A stretch of 16,977 bases of DNA, taken from NCBI GenBank assembly GCA_040217795.1, contig JBEHWK010000073.1:1-16977 (forward strand). Direction: 5' to 3'. This DNA is from Clostridium_T sp040217795. Its GTDB lineage: Bacteria; Bacillota; Clostridia; Clostridiales; Clostridiaceae. Below, piece by piece: positions 6,319 to 13,398 of this stretch. Below the pieces are notes generated by a model that saw only the letters and a list, made by a program, of their open reading frames with translations, searched no databases and was not told the DNA's origin. Both the position numbers and the translations under genes were made by a program. Position 1 is the first letter of the stretch. Each line of letters begins with the position of its first letter.

Positions 6319-8610
6319 ATGCTAAGCAGCAGAATTCAGTGTCTTAAAGATGGTCTTTTTAAAGAAAAGAGAAAGATTTCCCTTGAGAGGGCCAAGCTTT
6401 ATACAGAAAGCTGGAAAAATACAGAGGGGGAACCTGTAATAATCAGAAGAGCAAAGGCTTTGGAAAATATATTAAAGAAGGTTGAAATATCAGTAAAACC
6501 CGGTGAACTTATTGTGGGGGACAGAACTGTTAATCCAAGAGCAGGAGTAGTATCTCCTGAAATGTCTCCATATTGGATATTGGATGAACTTGATGCTTTC
6601 CCTGTACGTCAGCAGGACAGATTTGATATCAGTGAAGAGGATAAGGAATATTTTAAAAATGACCTTTATCCTTATTGGAAAGGTAAGTCTTTAAAGGACT
6701 ACTGCAATGAAAAGATTCCCTATGAAATAAAGGAATCAGTAAAATCGAAAATAGTATCATTAAACCAGACAGATAAAGGTCAGGGGCATATAATACCTGA
6801 TTATGTAATTGTATTTGAAAAAGGTCTGGGTGATATGATTGAAAATATGAAAGCAAATATCGAAAAACAGCCGGAAAATAATTTCTATAAAGCCTCCCTA
6901 ATATCACTTGAAGCTTCAAGGGATTATATATTGAGACATGCAGAAGTGACTAAGGACATGGCTTTAAATGAAAGTGATGCTGTAAGAAAAGGAGAGTTTG
7001 AGGAAATTTCAAGAATCTCATATAAAGTTGCAGCAGGCAAGCCAGAAACATTTTATGAAGCAATACAGCTTTTCTGGTATATAAGTGTCATATTCCAGCA
7101 TGAATCCAATGCAAGTTCAATTTCTCCGGGAAGATTTGACCAATACATGTATCCATATTTTAAAAAGTCCCTGGATGATGGGGTTCATAAGGAATTCCTG
7201 AAGGAAATACTTAGAGCTCTGTATGTTAAATTCAATTCAATAGTTGCTTTAAGAAGTACCGAAAGTGCAAGATATTTTGCAGGATTCCCAATTGGATATA
7301 CTGTGATATTAGGAGGAGTGGATGAAAATGGAAAGGATGTGACTAATGAACTGTCATATATGATGCTGGAAATTATGGGAGATATAAGGCTTCCTCAGCC
7401 CAATCTCAGTGTACGTGTAGGGGAAAAGTCTCCAAGAGAGTTCCTGATGAAAGTTGCAGAGACTATAAGAATAGGGACAGGGATGCCTCAGGTTTTCAAT
7501 GATGAAGCTAATATTCTCGCTTATGTGAACAGGGGGGTAACATTGAAGGATGCAAGGGATTATGCCGTAGTAGGCTGCGTAGAGCTGTCAATTCCGGGAA
7601 AAACATACGGGCTGCATGATATTGCCATGTTCAACCTGCTGAAGGTTATGGAGGTTACATTAAAAGAGAATGGATCTGATTTCAAAAGCTATGATGATCT
7701 TCTGACAGCAATTAAAAAGAATATCTCCATTTACGTAAAGGATATGGTTGATGGTTCAAATATAGTTGATGTAGCTCACAGAGAATGTGCGCCTACACCA
7801 TTCCTGTCCAATTTTGTTCATGGCTGTGAAGTGAGCGGGAAAGATATTACAGAAGGTGGAGCCATATATGACTTTTCCGGAGTGCAGGGTATCGGAGGAC
7901 CGAATCTCAGCGATTCCCTCTTTGTTATAAAGCAGCTTGTTTTTGAAGATAAGGAGATGACTCTTCCTGAACTTATTGAAATACTGGATAGAAACTGGGA
8001 AGGTAATGAAATTCTCAGACAGAAGCTTATCAACAAGAAACATAAGTATGGAAATGATATAGATGAAGTGGATTATCTCGGTGCCGAAATATTATCATAC
8101 TTCTGCAGGGATGTGGAGCAATATAAGAATGTAAGAGGCGGAATATTCCAGCCCGGTTCATATACAGTATCAGCACATATTCCATTAGGGGAAGCTGTTG
8201 GTGCAACTCCTGACGGAAGAATGAAAGGGGAGCAGCTGGCAGATGGCGGCTTGTCACCTATGGTAGGAAGGGATAAAAAGGGACCGACAGCAAGCCTTAA
8301 GAGTATAAGCAAGCTTGATAATTACCTTACTTCAAACGGAAGTCTTTTAAATGTGAAATTATCACCATCAACCCTGGAGGGAACAGATGGTCTGAAAAAG
8401 CTTGTTGGATATATACAGGCATTTGTAAGGCTCAAGATCCAGCATATCCAATTTAATGTAGTTTCAGCAGAAACATTAAGGGATGCACAGAAACACCCCG
8501 AAAAATATCAGAACCTGGTTGTGAGGGTTGCTGGATACAGTGCTATGTTTGTTGAACTTGATACTGCAATACAAAATGACATAATTAACAGAACAGAGCA
8601 TCTTTTATAG
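6319..8610 (+). CDS. pflD: Glycyl radical enzyme, PflD/YbiW class (probable C-O lyase on a sugar-derived phosphate)
   Basis: Oxygen-sensitive enzyme of 763 aa, near the length of E. coli PflD (about 765). GGGAGG precedes the ATG. The radical-storage loop VVRVAGYSAMF has Gly739 near the C-terminus. The thiyl site is GCVE with Cys420 and Glu422, the Cys-x-Glu pair of dehydratase and lyase GREs; true pyruvate formate-lyase has Cys-Cys instead, so that activity is unlikely. Asp434, 14 residues after the cysteine, matches a diol-binding Asp of glycerol dehydratase. HESNASSISPGR (261-272) replaces the NGHS seen in glycerol dehydratase, which points to a different substrate. With a fructose-like PTS and FSA nearby, ring opening of 1,5-anhydroglucitol- or 1,5-anhydromannitol-6-phosphate, as reported for YbiW/PflD, is the best hypothesis. 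Confidence 0.9.
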   Translation: MLSSRIQCLKDGLFKEKRKISLERAKLYTESWKNTEGEPVIIRRAKALENILKKVEISVKPGELIVGDRTVNPRAGVVSPEMSPYWILDELDAFPVRQQDRFDISEEDKEYFKNDLYPYWKGKSLKDYCNEKIPYEIKESVKSKIVSLNQTDKGQGHIIPDYVIVFEKGLGDMIENMKANIEKQPENNFYKASLISLEASRDYILRHAEVTKDMALNESDAVRKGEFEEISRISYKVAAGKPETFYEAIQLFWYISVIFQHESNASSISPGRFDQYMYPYFKKSLDDGVHKEFLKEILRALYVKFNSIVALRSTESARYFAGFPIGYTVILGGVDENGKDVTNELSYMMLEIMGDIRLPQPNLSVRVGEKSPREFLMKVAETIRIGTGMPQVFNDEANILAYVNRGVTLKDARDYAVVGCVELSIPGKTYGLHDIAMFNLLKVMEVTLKENGSDFKSYDDLLTAIKKNISIYVKDMVDGSNIVDVAHRECAPTPFLSNFVHGCEVSGKDITEGGAIYDFSGVQGIGGPNLSDSLFVIKQLVFEDKEMTLPELIEILDRNWEGNEILRQKLINKKHKYGNDIDEVDYLGAEILSYFCRDVEQYKNVRGGIFQPGSYTVSAHIPLGEAVGATPDGRMKGEQLADGGLSPMVGRDKKGPTASLKSISKLDNYLTSNGSLLNVKLSPSTLEGTDGLKKLVGYIQAFVRLKIQHIQFNVVSAETLRDAQKHPEKYQNLVVRVAGYSAMFVELDTAIQNDIINRTEHLL

Positions 8611-8621
8611 GAAGTGATTGA

Positions 8622-9470
8622 ATGAAAAAGGCCATTATTTTCAACATTCAAAGGTACAGCCTTCATGACGGAGGGGGAATCAGAACAGTTGTTTTTTTCA
8701 AGGGGTGTCCGCTAAGATGCCCCTGGTGTTCAAATCCTGAGTCACAAAGTTTTACACCGGAGATTCTGAAAAAGGAAAGCCTCTGCATAAAATGCAGCAG
8801 TGACAGTGTTTTTAACTGCACTGTGAATCCTGATGACTGTCCTACGGGTGCTTTGGAGGTGGCTGGGAGAGACTATACCGTTGAGGAAGTGCTGAAAGAG
8901 GTGAAAAAGGACATTGTGTTTTATGATACAACCGGAGGAGGAGTCACTCTTTCCGGAGGAGAACCTCTTTCTCAGGGTTCCTTTATAGTTGAACTGTTGA
9001 AAGAATTAAAAAATCTTGGAATAAATACTGCAATAGAAACTACAGGAATAGGGAAATGGGAACTTATTGACCAAGCTGCAGACTGGGTTGACACTTTCCT
9101 GTGGGATTTCAAAATAATGAACAGGGATAAAGCAAAAGAAATAGTAAAACAGGATATAGACCTTATGAAAACCAATTTTGAAAAATTGATAAAGAAGCAT
9201 TCTTATGTAAATGTAATTCCAAGATTGCCCTTAATACCTGGGTATACTTCAAGTATGAAGAATATCAGGGAGATCATAGATTTTACAGCCCGGTTTGGGA
9301 TAAAGGAAGTTAATATTCTTCCCTTCCACCAGTTCGGAAGTTCAAAATATAAAGCTTTAGGCAGGGATTATAAGCTGAAGGATTTAAGTGTTCTAAAAAA
9401 AGAAGAGATTGAAGAGATAAAGAAATATATAGAAAGCAGGGGAATAACTGTTGTGGTTGGAGGGGATTAA
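8622..9470 (+). CDS. pflC: Radical SAM glycyl-radical-enzyme activating enzyme
   Basis: Installs the glycyl radical on the GRE encoded 11 nt upstream, using S-adenosylmethionine and a reduced [4Fe-4S] cluster. The 282 residues include the CX3CX2C cluster motif (Cys29, Cys33, Cys36 in GCPLRCPWCSNPE) and the SAM-binding GGE at 112-114. Four further cysteines (55, 58, 66, 73) end in DDCPTGAL, like an inserted ferredoxin-type domain. Many GRE activases carry two full four-Cys sets there; only one set is visible here. The start has GGAAGTG upstream. Its stop lies one nt before the flavoprotein gene, so these two are tightly coupled. Confidence 0.92.
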   Translation: MKKAIIFNIQRYSLHDGGGIRTVVFFKGCPLRCPWCSNPESQSFTPEILKKESLCIKCSSDSVFNCTVNPDDCPTGALEVAGRDYTVEEVLKEVKKDIVFYDTTGGGVTLSGGEPLSQGSFIVELLKELKNLGINTAIETTGIGKWELIDQAADWVDTFLWDFKIMNRDKAKEIVKQDIDLMKTNFEKLIKKHSYVNVIPRLPLIPGYTSSMKNIREIIDFTARFGIKEVNILPFHQFGSSKYKALGRDYKLKDLSVLKKEEIEEIKKYIESRGITVVVGGD

Positions 9471-9471
9471 C

Positions 9472-10689
9472 ATGAATGAAGCAGAAAAATGTTTAATATG
9501 TAAAAATCCAAGATGTTCAGCAAGCTGCCCCATAAGTACTCCAATTTCAGAACTCATATCCCTTTATAAAGAGGGTAAGTTGATAAAGGCGGGGGAAATT
9601 TTATTTAATAATAATCCCCTTTCTGTAGTTTGTTCAATAGTCTGTCCCCATGAAAATCAATGTGCAGGAAACTGTGTTAAAGGAATAAAGGGAGAACCGG
9701 TAAAGTTTTATGAGATAGAAAAAGAAATATCCCGATATTATCTGAAAAATGTGAAACTTGAAAATATTCCAAAGATTAAAGACAGAATCGCCATTATAGG
9801 CGGGGGACCTGCAGGAATTACCATTGCATTTATACTTGCAAAGAAAGGGTATAAAATCACCATTTTTGATGCTCATGAAAAAATCGGTGGGGTACTGAGA
9901 TATGGAATTCCAGAATACAGGCTTCCAAAGGTCTTAATTGATAATCTTGAGGAGAAACTTATCGAACTTGGAGTGATGATAAGGCCCAATACTCTTATTG
10001 GACCGGTTATCACCATCGACAGACTCTTTGAAGAAGGGTATAAGGCTATATTTATCGGCACTGGTGTATGGAATCCTAAGACATTAAATATTAAGGGTGA
10101 GACTCTTGGTAATGTTCATTTTGCCATTGATTACTTAAAGTCTCCCATGACATTTAAATTAGGGCAAAGAATTGCAGTTATAGGTGCAGGGAATGTAGCA
10201 ATGGATGCTGCCCGAACAGCTAAATTAAATGGTGCAAAAGAGGTTACAGTCATCTACAGGGGTGGTTCTAATGAAATGAGTGCAACCAAAAAGGAAATTC
10301 GTGAGGCAAAAGAAGAAGGTATCCGGTTTATGTTATTCAAGGCACCTTTAGAACTGAAAGAGAACGGTGTAAGACTGATTCAGACTGAAAAAGTAAAAGA
10401 TGAGGACGGCAGAATCTGCACAAGGAGTATTGAAGGCAGTGAGGTATTTTTTGAATGTGATAATGTAATTGTGGCTATCAGCCAGTCTCCAAAAAGCAAT
10501 ATAGTGTCTAGTACACCAAGGCTTGAAGCAAATAAGGCTGGTCTTATAATTGTAGATGAAAAGGGTCATACCACCCGCAAGGGAGTATTTAGTTCAGGTG
10601 ATGTTGTTACCGGAGCTAAAACAGTTGTTGAGGCAGCAGCACATGCAAAAGTAGTTGCAGAAGCAATAGAAGTATACTGCAATTTATAA
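9472..10689 (+). CDS. GltD-like Fe-S flavoprotein, NAD(P)H-dependent oxidoreductase
   Basis: A 405-aa stand-alone relative of glutamate synthase small subunit. The N-terminus has cysteine-rich Fe-S motifs (Cys7, Cys10, Cys15, Cys19, then VVCSIVCPHENQCAGNC). Next come a FAD-binding GGGPAG (from Gly110), the family motif GGVLRYGIPEYRLPK, a second Rossmann site GAGNVAMDAARTA (from Gly238) for NAD(P)H, and a C-terminal FSSGDVVTGAKTVVEAA. GGAGGGG within the end of the activase gene selects ATG 9472. No glutamate synthase large subunit is in the window. Its position one nt after the activase suggests electron supply to the activase or to a ferredoxin/flavodoxin that reduces it; this is inference. 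Last gene of unit B, followed by a terminator. Confidence 0.87.
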   Translation: MNEAEKCLICKNPRCSASCPISTPISELISLYKEGKLIKAGEILFNNNPLSVVCSIVCPHENQCAGNCVKGIKGEPVKFYEIEKEISRYYLKNVKLENIPKIKDRIAIIGGGPAGITIAFILAKKGYKITIFDAHEKIGGVLRYGIPEYRLPKVLIDNLEEKLIELGVMIRPNTLIGPVITIDRLFEEGYKAIFIGTGVWNPKTLNIKGETLGNVHFAIDYLKSPMTFKLGQRIAVIGAGNVAMDAARTAKLNGAKEVTVIYRGGSNEMSATKKEIREAKEEGIRFMLFKAPLELKENGVRLIQTEKVKDEDGRICTRSIEGSEVFFECDNVIVAISQSPKSNIVSSTPRLEANKAGLIIVDEKGHTTRKGVFSSGDVVTGAKTVVEAAAHAKVVAEAIEVYCNL

Positions 10690-10695
10690 GTTTAT

Positions 10696-10725
10696 GAGGG
10701 ATGTTTAAAGCATCTCTTCTTTTTT
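10696..10725 (+). terminator. Terminator after the flavoprotein gene
   Basis: GAGGGATG (10696-10703) pairs with CATCTCTT (10711-10718), 8 bp with two G-U pairs and a 7-nt loop, followed by CTTTTTT. It ends unit B ahead of promoter module copy 3. Confidence 0.75.
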
Positions 10726-10744
10726 GAAACCAGTAGTAAAAGGA

Positions 10745-10822
10745 TTGTCAAAAGTGCCACAATAATGTGGAAGCATCTATTACATTTGTTCTTTTGGATT
10801 TAGCTCAGATAGCTGATATTAT
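10745..10822 (+). promoter_or_regulatory. Promoter module copy 3, before the Gfo/Idh/MocA dehydrogenase gene
   Basis: The 28-bp block 10745-10772 is identical to copy 1, with the palindrome CCACAATAATGTGG at 10757-10770. After 23 nt comes TTGGAT (10794-10799), a 17-nt spacer and TATTAT (10817-10822). It drives the dehydrogenase, UPF0303 and FSA genes, so FSA falls under the same control as the GRE. Confidence 0.8.
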
Positions 10823-10866
10823 TAACTTATAGGAACTAAATCAACTATAGAACGGAGGGGTTTGAG

Positions 10867-11844
10867 ATGGTACAGTTTGCAGTGATAGGAACAAATAAAA
10901 TCACAGATAACTTTATAGGAGCAGCAAACTTATGCAAAGGTTTTAAACTGGCAGCAGTATATTCAAGAACTAAGGAAGGGGCTGTCAGATATGCTCAGAA
11001 GTATGGAGTCGAATTGACATACGCTGACCTGGATGAGTTAGCTGAAAGTAAAGAAGTAGATGCTGTTTATGTGGCAAGTCCCAATAGTTTACATGCCAGC
11101 CAGGCTATCAGGATGATGAATGGGAAAAAACATGTACTGTGTGAAAAGACAATTGCATCAAATAAAAAAGAATTAAAAGATATGCTGAAGGCTGCTGAAG
11201 ATAATGGAGTTATTGTTATGGAAGCAATGCGATCTGTATTTGACCCGGGATTTAAGGCAATAGAGGATAATCTGAATAAACTTGGAACCATTCGAAGAGT
11301 TACATTTCAATATTGTCAGTATTCTTCCCGTTATGACAATTTCAAAAAAGGCATTATTGAAAATGCCTTCAGTCCTGTTTTTTCAAATGGTGCATTGATG
11401 GATATCGGAGTGTATTGCATTCATCCATTGGTTAAGCTCTTTGGAATGCCTGAAAAGATATGGGCGAATCCGGTTATTCTTGAAAATGGAGTGGATGGTG
11501 CCGGAACAATTATGGTCAGTTATGAAGAGATGCAGGGGGAACTCATATATTCCAAAATTGCAAATTCCACTTTACCTAGCCAAATTCAGGGAGAAAAGGC
11601 ATGTATGATTATAAAAGATATACCAGACACCAGAGAAATCACAATTATATATAATGATGGACGAATAGAGGATATATCAGTTAAGAAGTATGAGAACAAC
11701 ATGTATTACGAAGTGGAAGAGTTTATCCGGTTGATTCATATAAATGGAAGCGCACAAGAACATAATAAATATTCACTGATGGAGCTTGAAATCATGGATG
11801 AAGCAAGAAAACAGATTGGGATTACATTCCCGGCAGATATTTAA
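10867..11844 (+). CDS. Gfo/Idh/MocA-family NAD(P)-dependent sugar dehydrogenase
   Basis: Two-domain oxidoreductase of 325 aa. The N-terminal Rossmann domain begins FAVIGTNKITDNFI, a variant nucleotide loop. The catalytic motif is CEKTIASN (Glu93-Lys94), with Thr95 where most members have Pro. The second-domain signature GALMDIGVYCIHPL provides Asp179 and His186. GGAGGGG precedes ATG 10867. 1,5-anhydro-D-fructose reductase, which makes 1,5-anhydromannitol, belongs to this superfamily, so a reductase that feeds the GRE is attractive in this context. Inositol, glucose or hydroxyacetone-linked dehydrogenase roles cannot be excluded. First gene of unit C. Confidence 0.88.
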   Translation: MVQFAVIGTNKITDNFIGAANLCKGFKLAAVYSRTKEGAVRYAQKYGVELTYADLDELAESKEVDAVYVASPNSLHASQAIRMMNGKKHVLCEKTIASNKKELKDMLKAAEDNGVIVMEAMRSVFDPGFKAIEDNLNKLGTIRRVTFQYCQYSSRYDNFKKGIIENAFSPVFSNGALMDIGVYCIHPLVKLFGMPEKIWANPVILENGVDGAGTIMVSYEEMQGELIYSKIANSTLPSQIQGEKACMIIKDIPDTREITIIYNDGRIEDISVKKYENNMYYEVEEFIRLIHINGSAQEHNKYSLMELEIMDEARKQIGITFPADI

Positions 11845-11858
11845 GGGAGGATCAAAAA

Positions 11859-12353
11859 ATGAGTCTCGATATTAATAAAGAGATAGACAGGATGCATGAA
11901 TTACAGGAGACCTTAATATTTGAAGAGTTTAACAGCGATACAGCATGGATACTCGGGAATATGCTATATAAGAGAGCAAAGGAAGAAAACAAGGTTATAA
12001 CAATAAGTATTGTACTGAATGGACACAAGCTGTTTTATTATTCATTTGAAGGAACCAGTCCAGATAACGATCAGTGGATTGTCAGAAAAGAAAACACAGT
12101 TAAATATTTCTTTAAAAGTTCATATGAGACAGCACTTTTAATGAAGATAAAGAAAGATAGTTTAACAAATAGATATGGACTTCCTGCTGAACATTATGCT
12201 GCCGCAGGGGGCAGTGTGCCTATTATCATAAATAATACAGGGGTTGTCGGGACTATTACTGTATCAGGTATGGCTCAGGAAGAAGATCATTATTTTGTCA
12301 CAGATATTATAGAAGAATACTTGAAAAAAATCTCACAACAGAGGTTTAAATAA
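11859..12353 (+). CDS. UPF0303 / heme-degrading-domain family protein (GlcG/HbpS-like)
   Basis: Cytoplasmic protein of 164 aa with the family pattern SYETALLMKIK in the middle and GGSVPIIINNTGVVGTITVSG near the C-terminus, as in UPF0303 proteins. There is no signal peptide or membrane segment. GGGAGG precedes the ATG, and the gene sits 14 nt after the dehydrogenase, in the same unit. Members are often found in sugar and diol catabolic operons, but their biochemical role is poorly defined; some relatives bind heme or cobalamin. I assign family only, not function. Confidence 0.82.
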   Translation: MSLDINKEIDRMHELQETLIFEEFNSDTAWILGNMLYKRAKEENKVITISIVLNGHKLFYYSFEGTSPDNDQWIVRKENTVKYFFKSSYETALLMKIKKDSLTNRYGLPAEHYAAAGGSVPIIINNTGVVGTITVSGMAQEEDHYFVTDIIEEYLKKISQQRFK

Positions 12354-12398
12354 AAAAATATATTGCGGATACGCAAAAATAAAAAAGGGGTAAGGAAC

Positions 12399-13076
12399 AT
12401 GAAGTTAATAGTAGATTATGCAAATTTAGATCAGATTAAGGAACTATATGATTATTATGCACTAGATGGGGTAACAACTAATCCATCTATACTTGCAAAG
12501 GAAGGGAAAAATCCGTACGAGATATTAAAAGCAATCAGAGAATTTATCGGAGCAGAGGCTGAGCTTCACGTTCAGGTTGTTTCAGCAGAGGCTGAATCAA
12601 TGATTAAAGAAGCACACAGAATTCAGGAAGAATTAGGCGTAAACACTTATGTTAAAATTCCGGTAACAAGAGAAGGTTTAAAAGCGATGAAAGCTCTTGC
12701 AGCAGAAGGTGCTAACATTACAGCAACTGCAATATATACACAAATGCAGGCTTACCTGGCAGGAAAAGCTGGTGCTCATTATGCAGCTCCATATGTGAAC
12801 AGAATTGATAACTTAGGTGCTGATGGGGTGAAAGTTGCAAAAGAAATCCATGACATATTCAAAAACAATGGGCTGAAAACAGAAGTTCTTGCTGCAAGTT
12901 TTAAGAATTCACAGCAGGTATTGGAATTGGCTAAGTATGGAGTGGGTGCTTCAACAATATCCCCTGATGTAATTGAGGGATTGATTAAGCTGGATGCAGC
13001 TGCAGCTGCAGTAGCTGCGTTTACAAAAGACTTTGAAGAATTATGCGGTGAAGGAAAAACAATGTTAAATTGCTGA
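12399..13076 (+). CDS. fsa: Fructose-6-phosphate aldolase (FSA), transaldolase-like fold
   Basis: Class I aldolase of 225 aa that cleaves ketose-6-phosphates into glyceraldehyde-3-phosphate and a C3 ketone such as dihydroxyacetone or hydroxyacetone. ATG 12399 with GGGG/AAGG upstream is preferred over an in-frame TTG at 12363, whose extra residues (RIRKNKKGVRN) are not family-like. Active-site residues match FSA and not transaldolase: Asp6, Gln59 in HVQVVS, Schiff-base Lys86 in VKIPVT, Thr110, and Tyr132 in APYVNRID. In this pathway it would cleave 1-deoxyfructose-6-phosphate made by the GRE. The E. coli counterpart FsaB/TalC also lies beside pflD. Last gene of unit C. Confidence 0.93.
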   Translation: MKLIVDYANLDQIKELYDYYALDGVTTNPSILAKEGKNPYEILKAIREFIGAEAELHVQVVSAEAESMIKEAHRIQEELGVNTYVKIPVTREGLKAMKALAAEGANITATAIYTQMQAYLAGKAGAHYAAPYVNRIDNLGADGVKVAKEIHDIFKNNGLKTEVLAASFKNSQQVLELAKYGVGASTISPDVIEGLIKLDAAAAAVAAFTKDFEELCGEGKTMLNC

Positions 13077-13114
13077 TCTTAAGTAAATAAGATCAATTAA
13101 ATAAAGTTCAACGA

Positions 13115-13145
13115 AACGGGGCAATATCAGCCCCGTTGATAATTT
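13115..13145 (+). terminator. Terminator-like hairpin after FSA
   Basis: AACGGGGC (13115-13122) and GCCCCGTT (13130-13137) form an 8-bp GC-rich stem with a 7-nt loop. The following tract GATAATTTAAT is only moderately T-rich. A smaller 7-bp inverted repeat, TGATCTT/AAGATCA, starts at the FSA stop codon (13074-13095). Confidence 0.65.
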
Positions 13146-13325
13146 AATCATTAAATGCAAGGAAGATAATCTTTCTAAAGATATGGATGCTAAAGTTGGA
13201 CATAAAATTGCTGATACATCATTTTTAGGGTACAGAACTCACATAGGTTAGGAAATGGGGCAAAGCATGATAAAAATCTGCTTGCACACTGGAAGTTTGG
13301 AATTCTATCATCGACTGGATGATGG
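13146..13325 (+). other. Non-coding stretch before the intron remnant
   Basis: No start with a ribosome site is seen. One frame from about 13141 runs to TAG near 13251 and includes DMDAKVGHKIADTSFLGY, which looks faintly protein-like and may be a gene scrap. The 3' part leading into the domain V remnant (GGATGATGG) may be residual intron domain IV sequence. Confidence 0.3.
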
Positions 13326-13398
13326 GAGCCGTATGAGCTGAGAGGTTCACGTACTGTTCTGAGAGAGACTTAGGGGAAGTTCCCTAGGTCTACTTATT
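13326..13398 (+). ncRNA. Group II intron domain V and VI remnant
   Basis: GAGCCGTATGAG opens a 34-nt domain V (13326-13359) with the catalytic AGC triad. The strand closing it reads GTACTGTTC where bacterial introns usually read GTACGGTTC, leaving a C-U mismatch in a helix that is normally fully paired. Domain VI follows as a 10-bp stem (13366-13375 with 13382-13391), and a CTACTTAT-like 3' end contains a plausible branch-point A. No domains I-III are visible upstream, so this is a fragment, not an intact intron. Confidence 0.75.

Noticed and set aside
6319..8610. Annotation as pyruvate formate-lyase / formate acetyltransferase
   Set aside because: The active site has Cys-Val-Glu, not Cys-Cys; the context is sugar PTS plus FSA.
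9472..10689. Glutamate synthase small subunit with a biosynthetic role
   Set aside because: No large subunit nearby and the gene is embedded in a catabolic GRE operon, so only the family resemblance is kept.
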